Source: 43-108 sp001915545 (GTDB lineage: Bacteria > Bacteroidota > Bacteroidia > Bacteroidales > Bacteroidaceae). From it: a DNA stretch of 34,663 nucleotides. The stretch lies in the NCBI GenBank assembly GCA_902491215.1, contig CABUGV010000037.1:1-34663 (forward strand). Reading direction: 5' to 3'. Positions within the stretch are counted from its first letter, which is position 1, and the number at the start of each line of letters is the position of its first letter. Below the pieces are notes generated by a model. It did no database searches, was not told the origin of the DNA, and saw nothing but the letters and a program-made list of their open reading frames with translations. Positions 1-10,500 of the stretch are shown one piece after another. Position numbers and translations under genes: made by a program.

Positions 1-52
1 AACTATGTTTCAATAACTTCAAAGAACTTCTCTCGATTTTAACGGGACAGCA

Positions 53-1351
53 ATGTTAAGAATTATTGAATTAAGTATTATGATTTCGATGTTGACAAAG
101 TGTTCACGTAGAAGTTCAGCATTGCTGATTTTCGTTGCGTTTCTGATGTTTCTGCAGAATGTGGAAGCGAAGTCTGATTTCGGAAAAAAGTATTCTGATG
201 AAATAGGCGATTTCTCTCCTTCTGCACAATTGGATTATTGTGTGGTGCAGACAAGGCTTGCTCTGAAGGAACTGGGGCAGGGCGGTGAAATAGATTATTC
301 GATGATGCCTAGGAATATTCTAAAGGGACAGAAAGAGTGGAACTGCCGTAAGGTTTCGGCCGAAGAATGGTGTTCGGGTTTCTGGCCGGGCATACTCTGG
401 TATGCTTATGAGGCATCGGGAGACGACAAGCTGAAGACAGAAGCCGAGAAGTTTACTTCGGAGCTTGAGTTTCTCAGCAAGAAATCTGCCTACGATCACG
501 ATTTGGGTTTCCTGATGTATTGCTCGTATGGAAACGGTTTCCGTCTTACGCATAACCCGCTGTACAAGAAGGTAATAGTGGATTCTGCCGATTCACTCTC
601 CACTCTTTTCAATCCGACGGTGGGCACGATACTCAGCTGGCCGCGCATGGTGGAGCAGATGGGGTGGCCTCACAACACCATCATGGACAACATGATAAAT
701 CTGGAGATGCTTTTCTGGGCTTCAAAGAACGGCGGAGGGAAGGATATGTATGACATTGCCGTTTCGCATGCCGAAAAAACAATGAAATATAATTTCAGAG
801 AGGACGGCACGTCTTATCACGTTGCCGTATACGACACGCTCACAGGTGATTTCATCAAGGGCGTGACTCATCAGGGATATTCCGACAACAGCATGTGGGC
901 ACGCGGACAGGCGTGGGGCATATATGGATTTACTATGTGCTACAGAGAAAGCGGAAAAAAAGAGTTCCGTGACTTTGCCGAGAGAATAGCTGACGTGTAC
1001 CTTGAGCGTCTTCCTGAAGACTATATTCCTTATTGGGATTTCGATGCTCCCGACGGCGAGGAGTTTCGCGATGCCTCAGCTTCGGCAATAGTGGCTTCTG
1101 CACTGCTTGAGCTTTCTCAGTATGTTTCGGAGAAGAAGGCTAAGGAATACGTAGGTGCTGCGTTGAAGATGCTGAAGTCGCTCAGCTCTGAAAAGTATCA
1201 GAGTAGAAAGACTAACTGTGCCTTCCTGCTGCACAGCGTTGGACATCATCCTGCTGGCAGTGAGATTGATGCTTCTATTGTTTATGCCGATTATTATTAT
1301 ATAGAAGCTTTGCTCAGATTGGAACATCTTATTGAGAAGGGAAAGATTTGA
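53..1351 (+). CDS. Glycoside hydrolase family 88, unsaturated glucuronyl hydrolase
   Basis: Predicted to remove the 4,5-unsaturated uronic acid from the non-reducing end of oligosaccharides released by polysaccharide lyases. The 432-residue product has a signal peptide (basic stretch KCSRR, then a hydrophobic run to about residue 38), so it acts in the periplasm or outside. Family hallmarks are WCSGFWPGILWYAYEASGD (106-124), the DHDLGF segment (148-153) and MDNMINL (211-217); the Asp residues of the last two correspond to the catalytic pair of family 88. WARGQAWGIYGF (282-293) and RDASASAI (339-346) continue the alpha/alpha-barrel. The first ATG is used here, but ATGs at 80 or 89 would give a more typical signal peptide. 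A terminator follows. The GH28-like gene downstream supports a role in acidic plant or host glycan degradation. Family assignment is confident; the substrate is not known. Confidence 0.88.
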   Translation: MLRIIELSIMISMLTKCSRRSSALLIFVAFLMFLQNVEAKSDFGKKYSDEIGDFSPSAQLDYCVVQTRLALKELGQGGEIDYSMMPRNILKGQKEWNCRKVSAEEWCSGFWPGILWYAYEASGDDKLKTEAEKFTSELEFLSKKSAYDHDLGFLMYCSYGNGFRLTHNPLYKKVIVDSADSLSTLFNPTVGTILSWPRMVEQMGWPHNTIMDNMINLEMLFWASKNGGGKDMYDIAVSHAEKTMKYNFREDGTSYHVAVYDTLTGDFIKGVTHQGYSDNSMWARGQAWGIYGFTMCYRESGKKEFRDFAERIADVYLERLPEDYIPYWDFDAPDGEEFRDASASAIVASALLELSQYVSEKKAKEYVGAALKMLKSLSSEKYQSRKTNCAFLLHSVGHHPAGSEIDASIVYADYYYIEALLRLEHLIEKGKI

Positions 1352-1380
1352 CAAGTAGTTTTGCATTAATATTTTGGGGA

Positions 1381-1428
1381 CTCCTCATGCCGTGTCTGTT
1401 TTGCAGATAGGTATGAGGAGCTTTTTTT
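1381..1428 (+). terminator. Rho-independent terminator after the GH88 gene
   Basis: Inverted repeat CTCCTCATGCC / GGTATGAGGAG (arms 1381-1391 and 1410-1420) followed by a run of seven T. It lies 30 bases after the stop codon. Confidence 0.85.
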
Positions 1429-1636
1429 ATGTGCATATAAGTGAGCTTGTCTGAATGCCGATGGAATGTGGATGTGTGTGTAAAGTGTGTACGAAATGGC
1501 TATTTCTGGGTATAAAATTGTGAGAATACGCTAAATGACAGAAATACAGTGGTTTGCTTGTCTGTCTATAATAATTTTGGAATAGAAAAAACTCATTTTT
1601 CTCATTTTGTATTATGCTTGTAAATGGTTATTTTAC

Positions 1637-1644
1637 TAATTTTG
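1637..1644 (+). promoter_or_regulatory. Candidate Bacteroidota -7 box
   Basis: TAATTTTG matches the TAnnTTTG consensus exactly. It would start a leader of about 105 bases for the secreted protein gene. The -33 element is poor, so this is tentative. Confidence 0.3.
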
Positions 1645-1755
1645 CGTCAGTCATCACTTTTCGTATAAAGTATGATTTGTCATTTATGTAAAAATTATTT
1701 TAGTACTGAACTTTTATTACTTTTAAATCTATTAACAATTAAACTGAAAAACGTT

Positions 1756-4509
1756 ATGAAGAAGTTTTTTACATTTTGTGGAGCAGTTCTTCTTGCGTCT
1801 CAATGCCTGAATGCACAGAGTTGGAAGTTGACAGAAATGTCTGAAGAGACTTTCAATGACGGCGGTGATGCACAGTGGAGCTTTGAAAAATATTCGTATG
1901 AAACCGGATTGTTCACTCGTTACACTCTCTTGAGCGATTCGTGTGCTGCCAATTATCTCGACTGGTACAATCCTGAGAGAGTTGACGGAAAGTTCATCGT
2001 TGATCCAGGCGACCTTTCAAAGTGGGAAGGATCAGCTGCCGGATACAGATTGGGTGAGACAAGAAGAGCTGGATGGTGCGACTTTATCTGTACAGCAGGC
2101 ACTCAGAATGACCCTGCAACATACAGTTATGTAGTGCGCGATACACGCGAAGGATTCGGATATGAAATCTACGCAAACGGTAAGTATTCTTCAACAATCA
2201 CATTCACTGCACCTTCTGATGGTTTTTATTCTGTTAAGGGACGCGTGATTCGTGAAGACTGTATCCCTTCTGATGCAATGTCGCTTCTTTTCAAGTACAG
2301 ATATGCAAGCGATGAGAATCAGGATTATGTAAATCCGCTTTCAAACATGGGCGTTGTGATTCGTTACGGTGCCAGCGAAGGCGACATTGAAGGTTTTGAC
2401 GGACTAGGAACTTTGGCTGCCGGTGCACACCAGAGATTTGTAAACCAGACTCCTGTTGATTTTACAATTTCTTTCCAAGCAAAGGCTGGTGACAAGATTT
2501 CGTTTGAGCCTAGCATCAAGTATTGTGGCATCAACGACGACGGAAAGGCTCGTACATGCTGGGGAAGAACTTTCATTCAGATGCTCGATGTTGAAGCTGT
2601 TGACCAGAGTGTTGCCGAGGCAGATACAAACTATGTCGATCCTTATGGAACTGAGGCTTACGAGCGTTTGACAAACTATTTCAATGAGATTTCCGACCTT
2701 TACATGGTGGCAAGCGAGAATGCCGGAAACGGTTATGGTCAGTATCCTTACGAGGCTCTCAGTGCTTTCGATAAAGTATTCGTTGAGGTTGACGAAGCTC
2801 TTCAGAGCGGTTTGGTCAACGTAATGAATGCAAACATTTACTACGACATGCTCGAAAGTGCATGGAAGACTCTCGAAGGTTCTAAGGTTCAGATTGACTT
2901 TAGCGAAGGTTTGAACAACCATCGTCTGTTCTGGACAGCCGGAGATACAAAGATGTATAACGAAGATGCTGTTGCTGCTAACAGCGATTCTCCTTGGGGA
3001 TTCTATTATCATAATGTATCTGACGGCAAGTTCGTGAAGCTTTCAAAGCATGATACAGGTTCTAAGGCCGGTTCGTCTACAACAGCTTGGTATGAGAACG
3101 GAGGCGACTGGATGTACATCACAGATGATGGTTTCGTTCATCCAATGACAAACAAGACCCCGACAATCATGTTTACAGCTCCTGCAGATCATGTATATAA
3201 GGTTGAGGTGGCTGTAAGCAGAACTAACCCTGAAAACAACGACTTCGCAGAGTATCTGATGGGACATTACATGACTGCCGGAACTGAACTTTGCGACACT
3301 GCCAACTGGTTCGTAAGAAAGGCATTTGGTGCTAAGACAGGTTCTCTCTATACAGGACGCGACACAGTGACCGTTGAGATGTTTGTGAACATGAAGGCCG
3401 GCGACAAGATGACATTTGGTACTGAGTGCTATACTGCCGGGCGCAACTCAAGTTGCGGTAATGAATTCGTACGCTTCTACGTTGCTTCGTGCCTCACTGC
3501 TGATGTTGAGTTCACTGCTGACTCTGCAAGTAACTCTCCATTGGAATTCTTCGACCCATACAAGATTGCAGATATGACAGAGTTGAAGTCTTTGTATGCT
3601 GAAATCACAGAAAAGTATGCTGAAATAGCTGATAAGCTTGCAGCACCAGATGAAAGCGGTGTGCTCCCTGACGGAATGTATGATGCAACAATTGCTGAGG
3701 AACTTGACAATCTCTTGGAAACAGCTGCCGGATATATAGAAGTTGAAGACGAAGGCATCGTAACTCAGGTTGAAGCTGACGCTCTCGTATTGAACCTCAA
3801 CAGAACATTCGACAAACTCCTTGCTTCAAAGGCTCCATACGTTGTTGACGTACAGGGCAACTGGACAATCCGCGTTGCTGGTACAGAAAACAGACTCACT
3901 CGCAAGAACAGTGCTTCAGACAATGCTGGTGTTTACTACTGTTCTGCACTCTGGTCAATCGACAATGTAGTTTCTGATGCTAATAAGACAGGTGCTGACA
4001 TTGCTGACTATCGTTGGGATTGGACAATCTCTAAGCACAATCTGTCTGTCGTTGATGAAACTTCAGGTGACACTAAGGAAGTAGAGTTCTACACAATCGG
4101 AAACGAACAGGGATACGTTACTGTAGACGGTTATCTCCGTGAGGTTGGCGAAATAACTTCTTACAACTACGCAAATTATGCCCTCGAATTCGTAAAGGCA
4201 GAAACAACAGACTCTCTTGTAGCTATCCGCCGTATGTCTGACCGCTTGTATTGGGGCAATGGATTCAGCTGGAAGGCTCCATACGACAAGGTCAACACTG
4301 CATCTACTCCGCAGTATGTATTTGTACTCGACGAGCAGACAACAACTACTGGTATCGACAATAACGAAGTTGCATCGTCTACTGCAGTTAAGACAGAGTA
4401 TTACAGCATCAGCGGTATGAAGGTTGAAGCTCCAGTTTCAGGCATATTCATCAAGAAGGTTACTTTCGATGACGGACGTGTTGAGACAAGCAAGATTTAT
4501 GTAAGATAA
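1756..4509 (+). CDS. Large secreted protein of unknown function with a T9SS-like C-terminal sorting domain
   Basis: Not assigned to a known enzyme family. From the ATG at 1756 the product has 917 residues and begins with a clean signal peptide (MKKFFTFCGAVLLASQCLNA, cleavage before QSW); in-frame ATG at 1672 would put 28 unlikely residues before it, so it was rejected as start. Two long beta-rich segments each contain a phrase of the type FTAPxDxxYxVxxxV (TFTAPSDGFYSVKGRV, MFTAPADHVYKVEVAV) and KAGDKxxFxxx, which looks like a duplicated jelly-roll or CBM-like domain. A helical region (about residues 640-750) resembles FIVAR-type repeats. The last 55 residues (YYSISGMKVEAPVSGIFI...SKIYVR) resemble the Bacteroidota type IX secretion sorting tail. 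Codons are strongly biased (CGT/CGC, AAG, GCT), suggesting high expression. Inference: a surface glycan-binding or structural protein working with the flanking glycosidases. Confidence 0.75.
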   Translation: MKKFFTFCGAVLLASQCLNAQSWKLTEMSEETFNDGGDAQWSFEKYSYETGLFTRYTLLSDSCAANYLDWYNPERVDGKFIVDPGDLSKWEGSAAGYRLGETRRAGWCDFICTAGTQNDPATYSYVVRDTREGFGYEIYANGKYSSTITFTAPSDGFYSVKGRVIREDCIPSDAMSLLFKYRYASDENQDYVNPLSNMGVVIRYGASEGDIEGFDGLGTLAAGAHQRFVNQTPVDFTISFQAKAGDKISFEPSIKYCGINDDGKARTCWGRTFIQMLDVEAVDQSVAEADTNYVDPYGTEAYERLTNYFNEISDLYMVASENAGNGYGQYPYEALSAFDKVFVEVDEALQSGLVNVMNANIYYDMLESAWKTLEGSKVQIDFSEGLNNHRLFWTAGDTKMYNEDAVAANSDSPWGFYYHNVSDGKFVKLSKHDTGSKAGSSTTAWYENGGDWMYITDDGFVHPMTNKTPTIMFTAPADHVYKVEVAVSRTNPENNDFAEYLMGHYMTAGTELCDTANWFVRKAFGAKTGSLYTGRDTVTVEMFVNMKAGDKMTFGTECYTAGRNSSCGNEFVRFYVASCLTADVEFTADSASNSPLEFFDPYKIADMTELKSLYAEITEKYAEIADKLAAPDESGVLPDGMYDATIAEELDNLLETAAGYIEVEDEGIVTQVEADALVLNLNRTFDKLLASKAPYVVDVQGNWTIRVAGTENRLTRKNSASDNAGVYYCSALWSIDNVVSDANKTGADIADYRWDWTISKHNLSVVDETSGDTKEVEFYTIGNEQGYVTVDGYLREVGEITSYNYANYALEFVKAETTDSLVAIRRMSDRLYWGNGFSWKAPYDKVNTASTPQYVFVLDEQTTTTGIDNNEVASSTAVKTEYYSISGMKVEAPVSGIFIKKVTFDDGRVETSKIYVR

Positions 4510-4563
4510 GTTTCATCAGTCTTTTCTTAGACTTGAACAATACTGTTTGAAACAGTGTCCATA

Positions 4564-4631
4564 CAGGAAGCCGCATAGATGCACGCCGATTTTACCGATG
4601 GTCGGGTGCATCGTGCAGGCTCCCTGTTTTT
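4564..4631 (+). terminator. Rho-independent terminator after the secreted protein gene
   Basis: Long imperfect stem: CAGGAAGCC pairs with GGCTCCCTG with one mismatch, and the inner part ATGCAC pairs with GTGCAT. It is followed by five T. Confidence 0.75.
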
Positions 4632-4708
4632 CGGTATTTAGAGCAACTGCTCAGAACACAGATACCGTCTTGTTCTGATACAAATACATATAAACAATAT
4701 TCAGATTT

Positions 4709-6166
4709 ATGAAAACATTTGTTTTGACATCCTTGTTCTGCTGTTTGGCTGGCATGGCTCATTCGCAGATAATGGCCTATCCTTCGGGCGACACCGATGG
4801 TAAGATACTCAAGCGCAGTACCTCATACAGCGTCGAAGCGCGCGCACTGCCCGACGGAGAGTGGCAGAACCTGGAAGTATATTCCGCCAGTGTCGACATC
4901 AAGAAGAGACGTAATACATCGTTCGTTGAAATCGACAGTCGGGGCGATGTGGAATTCCGCGTAACCAACCATATAGCAAAGTACGACTCCGTGTCCATAC
5001 GTCCGCTTTCGCGAGATGTCGAATGGAAATGCGTCAACGACTCGGTGCTTACTTTTGTGGCTGAACCTGGAATGAAATTGAGTCTCGAAACAAATGGCGA
5101 CCGTTATCGTAATCTTCACATATTTGTCAACGAACCGTTGAAAGAGATTCTTAAGCCGGACGGCGACGATTGTATCGACTGGTCGCAGAAGTTGGGCGAT
5201 GTGTACCGCAAAAATGCACGTCTCATCTATTTCGGTCCTGGAGTTCACAGACCTAAGGATCTTCCGAGCACACGCATACGTATTCCGAGCAACTGTACAG
5301 TATATCTGGCACCGGGAGCGGTGGTCAACGCCCAGCTCTCTGTAGACAAGGCTGAGAATGTCCGCATCATCGGACGCGGTTACATCTGTTCACCGTGCGA
5401 AGCTATCGACATCACATACTCTAAGAATGTCGAGATTGATGGAGTGACAATTGTCAACCCCGGCCACTACACAGTCTATGGCGGACAGTCGGATTCAATA
5501 CGCATACACAACGTAAAGAGTCTTTCGGGCGCGCAGTGGGGTGACGGATTCGACCTCATGTCTTGCTCGAATGTGGATATCGACGATTGCTTCATCCGCA
5601 CGAGCGACGACTGTCTTGCCTTCTACAACCACCGATGGGGATTTTGGGGTAATTCAACCAACTTTACCGTTCGCAACACGATACTGTGGGCAGACGTGGC
5701 TCATCCGATAAATCTCGGCGGACATGGAGATGACATGGATCCTCATGGCGAAACCCTCAGCAATGTACTCTATGAGAACATCGACATCCTCGAGTGCCGC
5801 GAAAGCCAGCCTCTTTATCAGGGTTGTCTCTCCATCGGATGCGGTGACAACAACACCGTTAAGAATGTCACTTTCCGCAACATACGCATAGAAGATGTGC
5901 AGTTGGGAAGACTCGTAAATTTCAACGTTCTTTTCAACGAAAAGTACAATCGTGTGCCTGGACGCGGCATCAGCAACATCACGCTTGAAAATGTTTCCTA
6001 CGAAGGACGTTTCTTCGAACTGAATCCTCCGGTAGTGACAGGATATTCTGAAGAAAGATGCATTGACGGAGTAACTTTCCGCAATGTCACAGTCAACGGC
6101 AAGCGCATCCGTAGTCTTGAAGGATTCGAAACAAACGAGTACGTCAGGAATGTTAAGTTCAAATGA
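4709..6166 (+). CDS. Glycoside hydrolase family 28-like protein (parallel beta-helix)
   Basis: Probable secreted polysaccharide hydrolase of the polygalacturonase type. The 485-residue product starts with a signal peptide (to about MAHSQ, residue 20). Residues 35-150 form a beta-rich N-terminal domain; residues 165-480 are a right-handed beta-helix, with repeated phrases such as NVEIDGVTIVNPG, SIRIHNVKSLSG and NVDIDDCFIRTSDDC. Three landmarks line up with GH28 active-site motifs: GDGFD (278-282, in place of NTDG), SDDC (299-302, GDDC) and GGHGDD (337-342, the GHG motif). The usual RIK motif is not apparent, so the substrate may differ from polygalacturonan; GH49-like beta-helix enzymes are an alternative. 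It sits 199 bases after the secreted protein gene and near GH88, consistent with an acidic-glycan degradation cluster that may continue to the left of the window. Confidence 0.75.
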   Translation: MKTFVLTSLFCCLAGMAHSQIMAYPSGDTDGKILKRSTSYSVEARALPDGEWQNLEVYSASVDIKKRRNTSFVEIDSRGDVEFRVTNHIAKYDSVSIRPLSRDVEWKCVNDSVLTFVAEPGMKLSLETNGDRYRNLHIFVNEPLKEILKPDGDDCIDWSQKLGDVYRKNARLIYFGPGVHRPKDLPSTRIRIPSNCTVYLAPGAVVNAQLSVDKAENVRIIGRGYICSPCEAIDITYSKNVEIDGVTIVNPGHYTVYGGQSDSIRIHNVKSLSGAQWGDGFDLMSCSNVDIDDCFIRTSDDCLAFYNHRWGFWGNSTNFTVRNTILWADVAHPINLGGHGDDMDPHGETLSNVLYENIDILECRESQPLYQGCLSIGCGDNNTVKNVTFRNIRIEDVQLGRLVNFNVLFNEKYNRVPGRGISNITLENVSYEGRFFELNPPVVTGYSEERCIDGVTFRNVTVNGKRIRSLEGFETNEYVRNVKFK

Positions 6167-6204
6167 TTTGTAATATATTGTCTGACCGATAATCATCTTA
6201 TATG

Positions 6205-6258
6205 AAATGCCGGCAGGAGCGTTCGTTAAACAGCTCTGCCGGCATTTCTTGTTTTCTT
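6205..6258. terminator. Terminator between the convergent GH28-like gene and RND operon
   Basis: Stem AAATGCCGGCAGGAGC (6205-6220) pairs with GCTCTGCCGGCATTT (6233-6247), with one bulged base. On the + strand a T-rich stretch follows (TTCTTGTTTTCTTT). It can also fold on the - strand, where the T-tract is weaker, so it may serve the TolC gene end as well. Confidence 0.8.
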
Positions 6259-6292
6259 TCAGTGGCATCTGCACCAGCTCATCTTTTCATTC

Positions 6293-7573
6293 TCATTCTG
6301 TCTTCAACTTGTAGTTGCTCAGCTTGCACATGTAGTCCGTACATGCCGATGTCAGTTTGTTTCGGCTTTCTGTAAGCAACGATTCAGCATCAAGAAGATC
6401 AGTCAGGGTCGTTGTTCCTGCTTTGAAATATTCCTTGTTTAGACGTAGATTTTCTGTGGCAGATTCAACCGAATGTCTTGCTATGTCTATTTGTGCATAA
6501 GCTTCGGTCAATTTATTCCATGCCTGTTCAACATCGATGGCGAGAAGCTCTTCTGTTTCTCTTTGTACATTTTGTGCCTGCACCTGCTTGATTTTTGCCT
6601 TTGCAATGCTGTGGCTTCCTCCCCACCATGATGAAATCGGGATGCTTACGGTTGCAAATACAACTCCGTTGTTGACATTCTTATCCATCAGATTGTAGTA
6701 CATGTCGCCGATGCCGATGCTCACCGTAGGCATATTCTTGCCTCTTTCCATCTTCACTTCATATCCGCATGCTTCTGTATTTATCTGCGAGAGGCGGTAT
6801 TCCTGACGTGTGATGGCCGCATTTTGCGGGTCGGTGTAGAATTTGTAAGGCGCTTCTGGATTATAGAATGATTTTACCTCTATGTCGAAAGAATCGCGCG
6901 GAATTCCCATGTGTTGGGCAAGCATCATTTTTACAGTTTTTATGTTGTTTTCTATTTCCAGCATGTTGCCAGAAAGTTCCTGTCTCCGCAGTTCAATTCT
7001 GAGAAGGTCATTTCTCGTTGTGAGTCCGGCTTTTACAGATAGGTCAACCTGACGATATACTTCTTCAAGCTGTTTGTCTGCGCTTTGCATGGTCTCCATT
7101 TTGCCTTTGAGTGAAGCAATCTGCCAGTAGTAATCAACAGTCTTCTGTATTACCTCTTTTTCTGTCATCTGCTTTTTAAGCAGACTTGCATCATGCTGGA
7201 TTTGTGCCAACTTGTTCCCGTTGATGATTCTGAGTCCGGTAAAAATCGGCTGTACGGCCATAACAGATGCCATGGCTCCTTTTTTTATGGCAGATAGAGG
7301 CACTTTTGTCTGAGCCATTTCCATGTCAGCCTGCAGCAGATTGTTGAAGCCTTGAAATATGGTACCTCCAGCAGAGATTGTAGGAAAATATCCCGTGAAA
7401 GCTTCTTTCTTCCCCTGAATGGCCATGTCTACATCCAACTGAGAATTTTTCAGTTTCAGATTGTTCTGCAGAGCCATGCTCCTGCAGTCGTCAAGTGTAT
7501 ATGTTTTTTGAGCATTGGCCGTACAGAATGTTAACGTCAGTGCTGTCAATATATAAATCTGTTTTCTTTTCAT
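6293..7573 (-). CDS. TolC-family outer membrane efflux channel
   Basis: Outer-membrane exit duct of the RND efflux system encoded just upstream. The 426-residue product has a signal peptide ending at TANAQ (about residue 21), then the typical start of the family, TYTLDDCRSMALQNNLKLKN. Two similar halves of long amphipathic helices follow, the second with RLNKEYFKAGTTTLTDLLDAESLLTESRNKL, the classic second OEP repeat. Length is normal. It starts 7 bases after the RND pump stop codon and is the last gene of the operon. Export substrate unknown. Confidence 0.9.
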   Translation of the reverse strand: MKRKQIYILTALTLTFCTANAQKTYTLDDCRSMALQNNLKLKNSQLDVDMAIQGKKEAFTGYFPTISAGGTIFQGFNNLLQADMEMAQTKVPLSAIKKGAMASVMAVQPIFTGLRIINGNKLAQIQHDASLLKKQMTEKEVIQKTVDYYWQIASLKGKMETMQSADKQLEEVYRQVDLSVKAGLTTRNDLLRIELRRQELSGNMLEIENNIKTVKMMLAQHMGIPRDSFDIEVKSFYNPEAPYKFYTDPQNAAITRQEYRLSQINTEACGYEVKMERGKNMPTVSIGIGDMYYNLMDKNVNNGVVFATVSIPISSWWGGSHSIAKAKIKQVQAQNVQRETEELLAIDVEQAWNKLTEAYAQIDIARHSVESATENLRLNKEYFKAGTTTLTDLLDAESLLTESRNKLTSACTDYMCKLSNYKLKTE

Positions 7574-7580
7574 TCTTTTT

Positions 7581-10500
7581 TCATTTGTAAATTTTCCAAT
7601 AAAGAACAGGCAAAATTGTGACCAAAAGAATCAGTGAACCAATGCCGCCGGCGAATATCGTGACACCTACAGGCATCCAGAATGTGCTTCCTCCTGTAAT
7701 CATAGGTATCACGCCTGCAGCTGTCGTTGCCGTAGTAAGGAATATAGGTACCATTCTTCTCTTGCCGGCATCGTATGCCGCATCGTGAGCACATATCTTG
7801 TGGCCTATACGCAAGTCTTCAGCATGCTGGTACATCAGGATTACATTTCTGACAATCATTCCCAACAAGGTAATGAATCCGAAAACAGAGGTGATGCTTA
7901 TTGTCTTGCCCGAAATCCAAAGTCCGATCATGGCTCCGAAGAGGCACAACGACATCGACAGCATGGAGACGATGGTAATTCCGAACTTCTTGAAATTTAT
8001 AAGTATGAAGAAGAAAATGATTATAAGCGAAATGCCTATGCCCGACATAATCGGAGGAAGTGTCTCCATATCATACTCATATTCGCCGCCAAGTTCATAG
8101 GTCACGCCCGCAGGCAATTTGTCCGCCATGTTTACCTTTATCATATTGTCTATTCGGGAAATCAATGTGAGTGCATTTGCATCTCTGCGAAGTTCAGCAC
8201 TTACGGAAATGCATCTCATTCCGTTTCTGTGAATAATTTTCTCCTCTGTCCAGATTGTAGACACATCAGCTATTTGTCTGAGCGGAACACTCTGGGTTGG
8301 TTTTATGGCTGGCACATTGATGTTCTTGATGTCGCCTAGCGAAATACTGTCTTCATCCTTGTTCTTCAGCATAATAGGAAGTGAGTAGTCGCCTTCCCAA
8401 ACGTTTCCGAGATTTATGCCGTTTGTTGCCATGCTCAGGTCTATTTCTGTTCCAGCACGAGAGATTCCCAGCTGTGGAGCCTTCACAGCATCGAGTTTGA
8501 CATCCGCTATCGGTACTCTGTTCCCGTAATCGGAGTGTACCCACATCAGCTCAGGCATAACTCTCATGCTGTCCATGAGCATGTCGGCTGCACGGTGAAG
8601 CGAATCTATATCCTCCCCGTAAAACCTGAATTCCAGTGATGGCACTGTCTGGTAGTCAAGTTGCTTGAATTTCACAAAAGCATCCGGATATTTTTCAGAA
8701 TACTTGTCGGCGTATTCATCCAGAATATCTTCTGTATCTTCAGCGGATGTCGTATTTACTATGAACTGTGCATAGTTGCGCGATGCCATTTGTGGTGCGT
8801 AGGACATCTGGAAGCGTGGAGATGAACAGCCGATGAATGATGTTATGGATGTCACGCGTTTATCGGCTTTCAGCAGGTTGTATATAGAATCTGCAATCTG
8901 TTCGGTCTTGGCAATGCCTTTACCTTTTGGCAGATATATTTCTACAGCAAACTGGTCTCTGTCGGCAAACGGCATCAGCCTGAACTTGAGCTGCGGTACA
9001 ATGAGTATGGACAGAATGACTGATGCGACGCCCATGCCTATTGTCAGCCATCCGTGTCTGAAAGTCCATTGAAGAACTTTTTCATAGAATCCTTGTACGT
9101 AGTCCGTTATTCTTTTGCCCTTTTTCTTCTTTGACGGATTCTGGCGCTTGATGAGAATGAACTCCAATAGAGGCATAATCAGGACCGCAAGTATCAGCGA
9201 TACCATCAGGTTTATGGTGATTGTCCATGGGAAATTTGTGACGAAATCGCCCGTCTGACCTGTTAGGGTGAACAGAAGCGGGAAGAATATCATGCATATA
9301 CAGACAGTCGCCAAAAGCATCGGCATGTAATACTGCTCAGCACTCTTTATCGCCGCATGCCATCTCGACATACCCTTGTACAGATATTCCAGATAACCGT
9401 CGATTACAACAATGGAATTGTCAACAATCATACCGAGTACCACAATCAGCGCCGCTAAGGTGACGGTGTTGAGCGGGATGCCGAACATGTACATTATGCC
9501 TACGGATATGAATGTAGACAGCGGTACCGTTATCGATGCAACCAAAGCCGAACGGAACGGGAACAATATCATCATCACGGCTATGATGATTATCATTGAT
9601 ACTACCAGGTCGTGCAGGAATGATGTGACGGATTCGTCTACGACTTTGGCCTGGTCGGCAATCCTGCTCACTGATACATCTTCAGGCATGGAAGACGAAC
9701 GGTATTCATTGAGAACTTGATCTACCTCTTTGCCATACTGTACAATGTTATAGCCGTCTTTCATTTCCATTGACAGTATTATGCACTTGTTTCCGTTATT
9801 TTCAATATAGTTTTCTGATGTGTCATACTCGCGTGTGATACGCGCTATGTCCTTAAGTCTTACAATATGTCCGTCTGCATCGTTGTATATTATCTGCTCG
9901 GCAATTTCTTTTTCGCTTTCATAGTTGGCCGAGAGATGTATCGGTATGTACTCTTGCTTGTTGTTTATTGCACTGCTTCCTGTTGTCAATCCTTGTGAAG
10001 CCAGTATTCCTGGTATAATCTTGTCGTTCAATCCGTATGCCGCAAGTCTGTTCCTGTCGACATAGATGGATATCTGCTCTTTCAGGTTTCCATATACACG
10101 TATGTTGGAAACCGATTCAATCCTTCTTAGCCTGTCTCCTAATTCGTCTGAATACTTTTCCAGTTCTCTGTATGATCTGCTGTTGGACTCAATGGCGATG
10201 AGCAGTGCCGAGGTGTCTCCGAAATCGTCATTGGCCTGTACCGCAAGTACTCCTGATGGAAGCTGCTGTTTGAATGCTGCAAGACCATGTTTGATTTTTG
10301 ACCATACTTCGTCTTTGTTGTTCACATCATCGTTCAGTTCCACCATGATGTAACACATTCCGTTTTCGGAAGTCGATGTAGTTTTTGCTCTTTTTACCTC
10401 TTTGAAAGTAAAAAGATATCTTTCCAATGGTTTTGTGAGCTGTTCTTCCACTTCTTCTGACGTTGCTCCAGGATATATGCCGACGACAACACCTTGACGT

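Larger units (their letters stand above)
1352..1755. other. Intergenic region, 404 bases
   Basis: Holds the GH88 terminator at its left end and two exact TAnnTTTG boxes (TAATTTTG at 1572-1579 and 1637-1644). Neither has a well placed TTTG -33 element. The rest is AT-rich with no gene that I can support. Confidence 0.5.

Noticed and set aside
1331..1351. A genetic code in which TGA is sense
   Set aside because: The GH88 gene and others end at TGA where their families end, so TGA works as stop.
1672..1755. Upstream in-frame start for the 917-residue secreted protein
   Set aside because: It would bury the signal peptide 28 residues inside; the ATG at 1756 gives a typical one.
2404..3012. A 202-codon antisense frame in the secreted protein gene
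   Set aside because: Shadow of strong codon bias on the + strand; no motif.
7785..8339. A 184-codon + strand frame opposite the RND pump
   Set aside because: Lies fully inside a well conserved pump gene; composition is unlike real proteins here.
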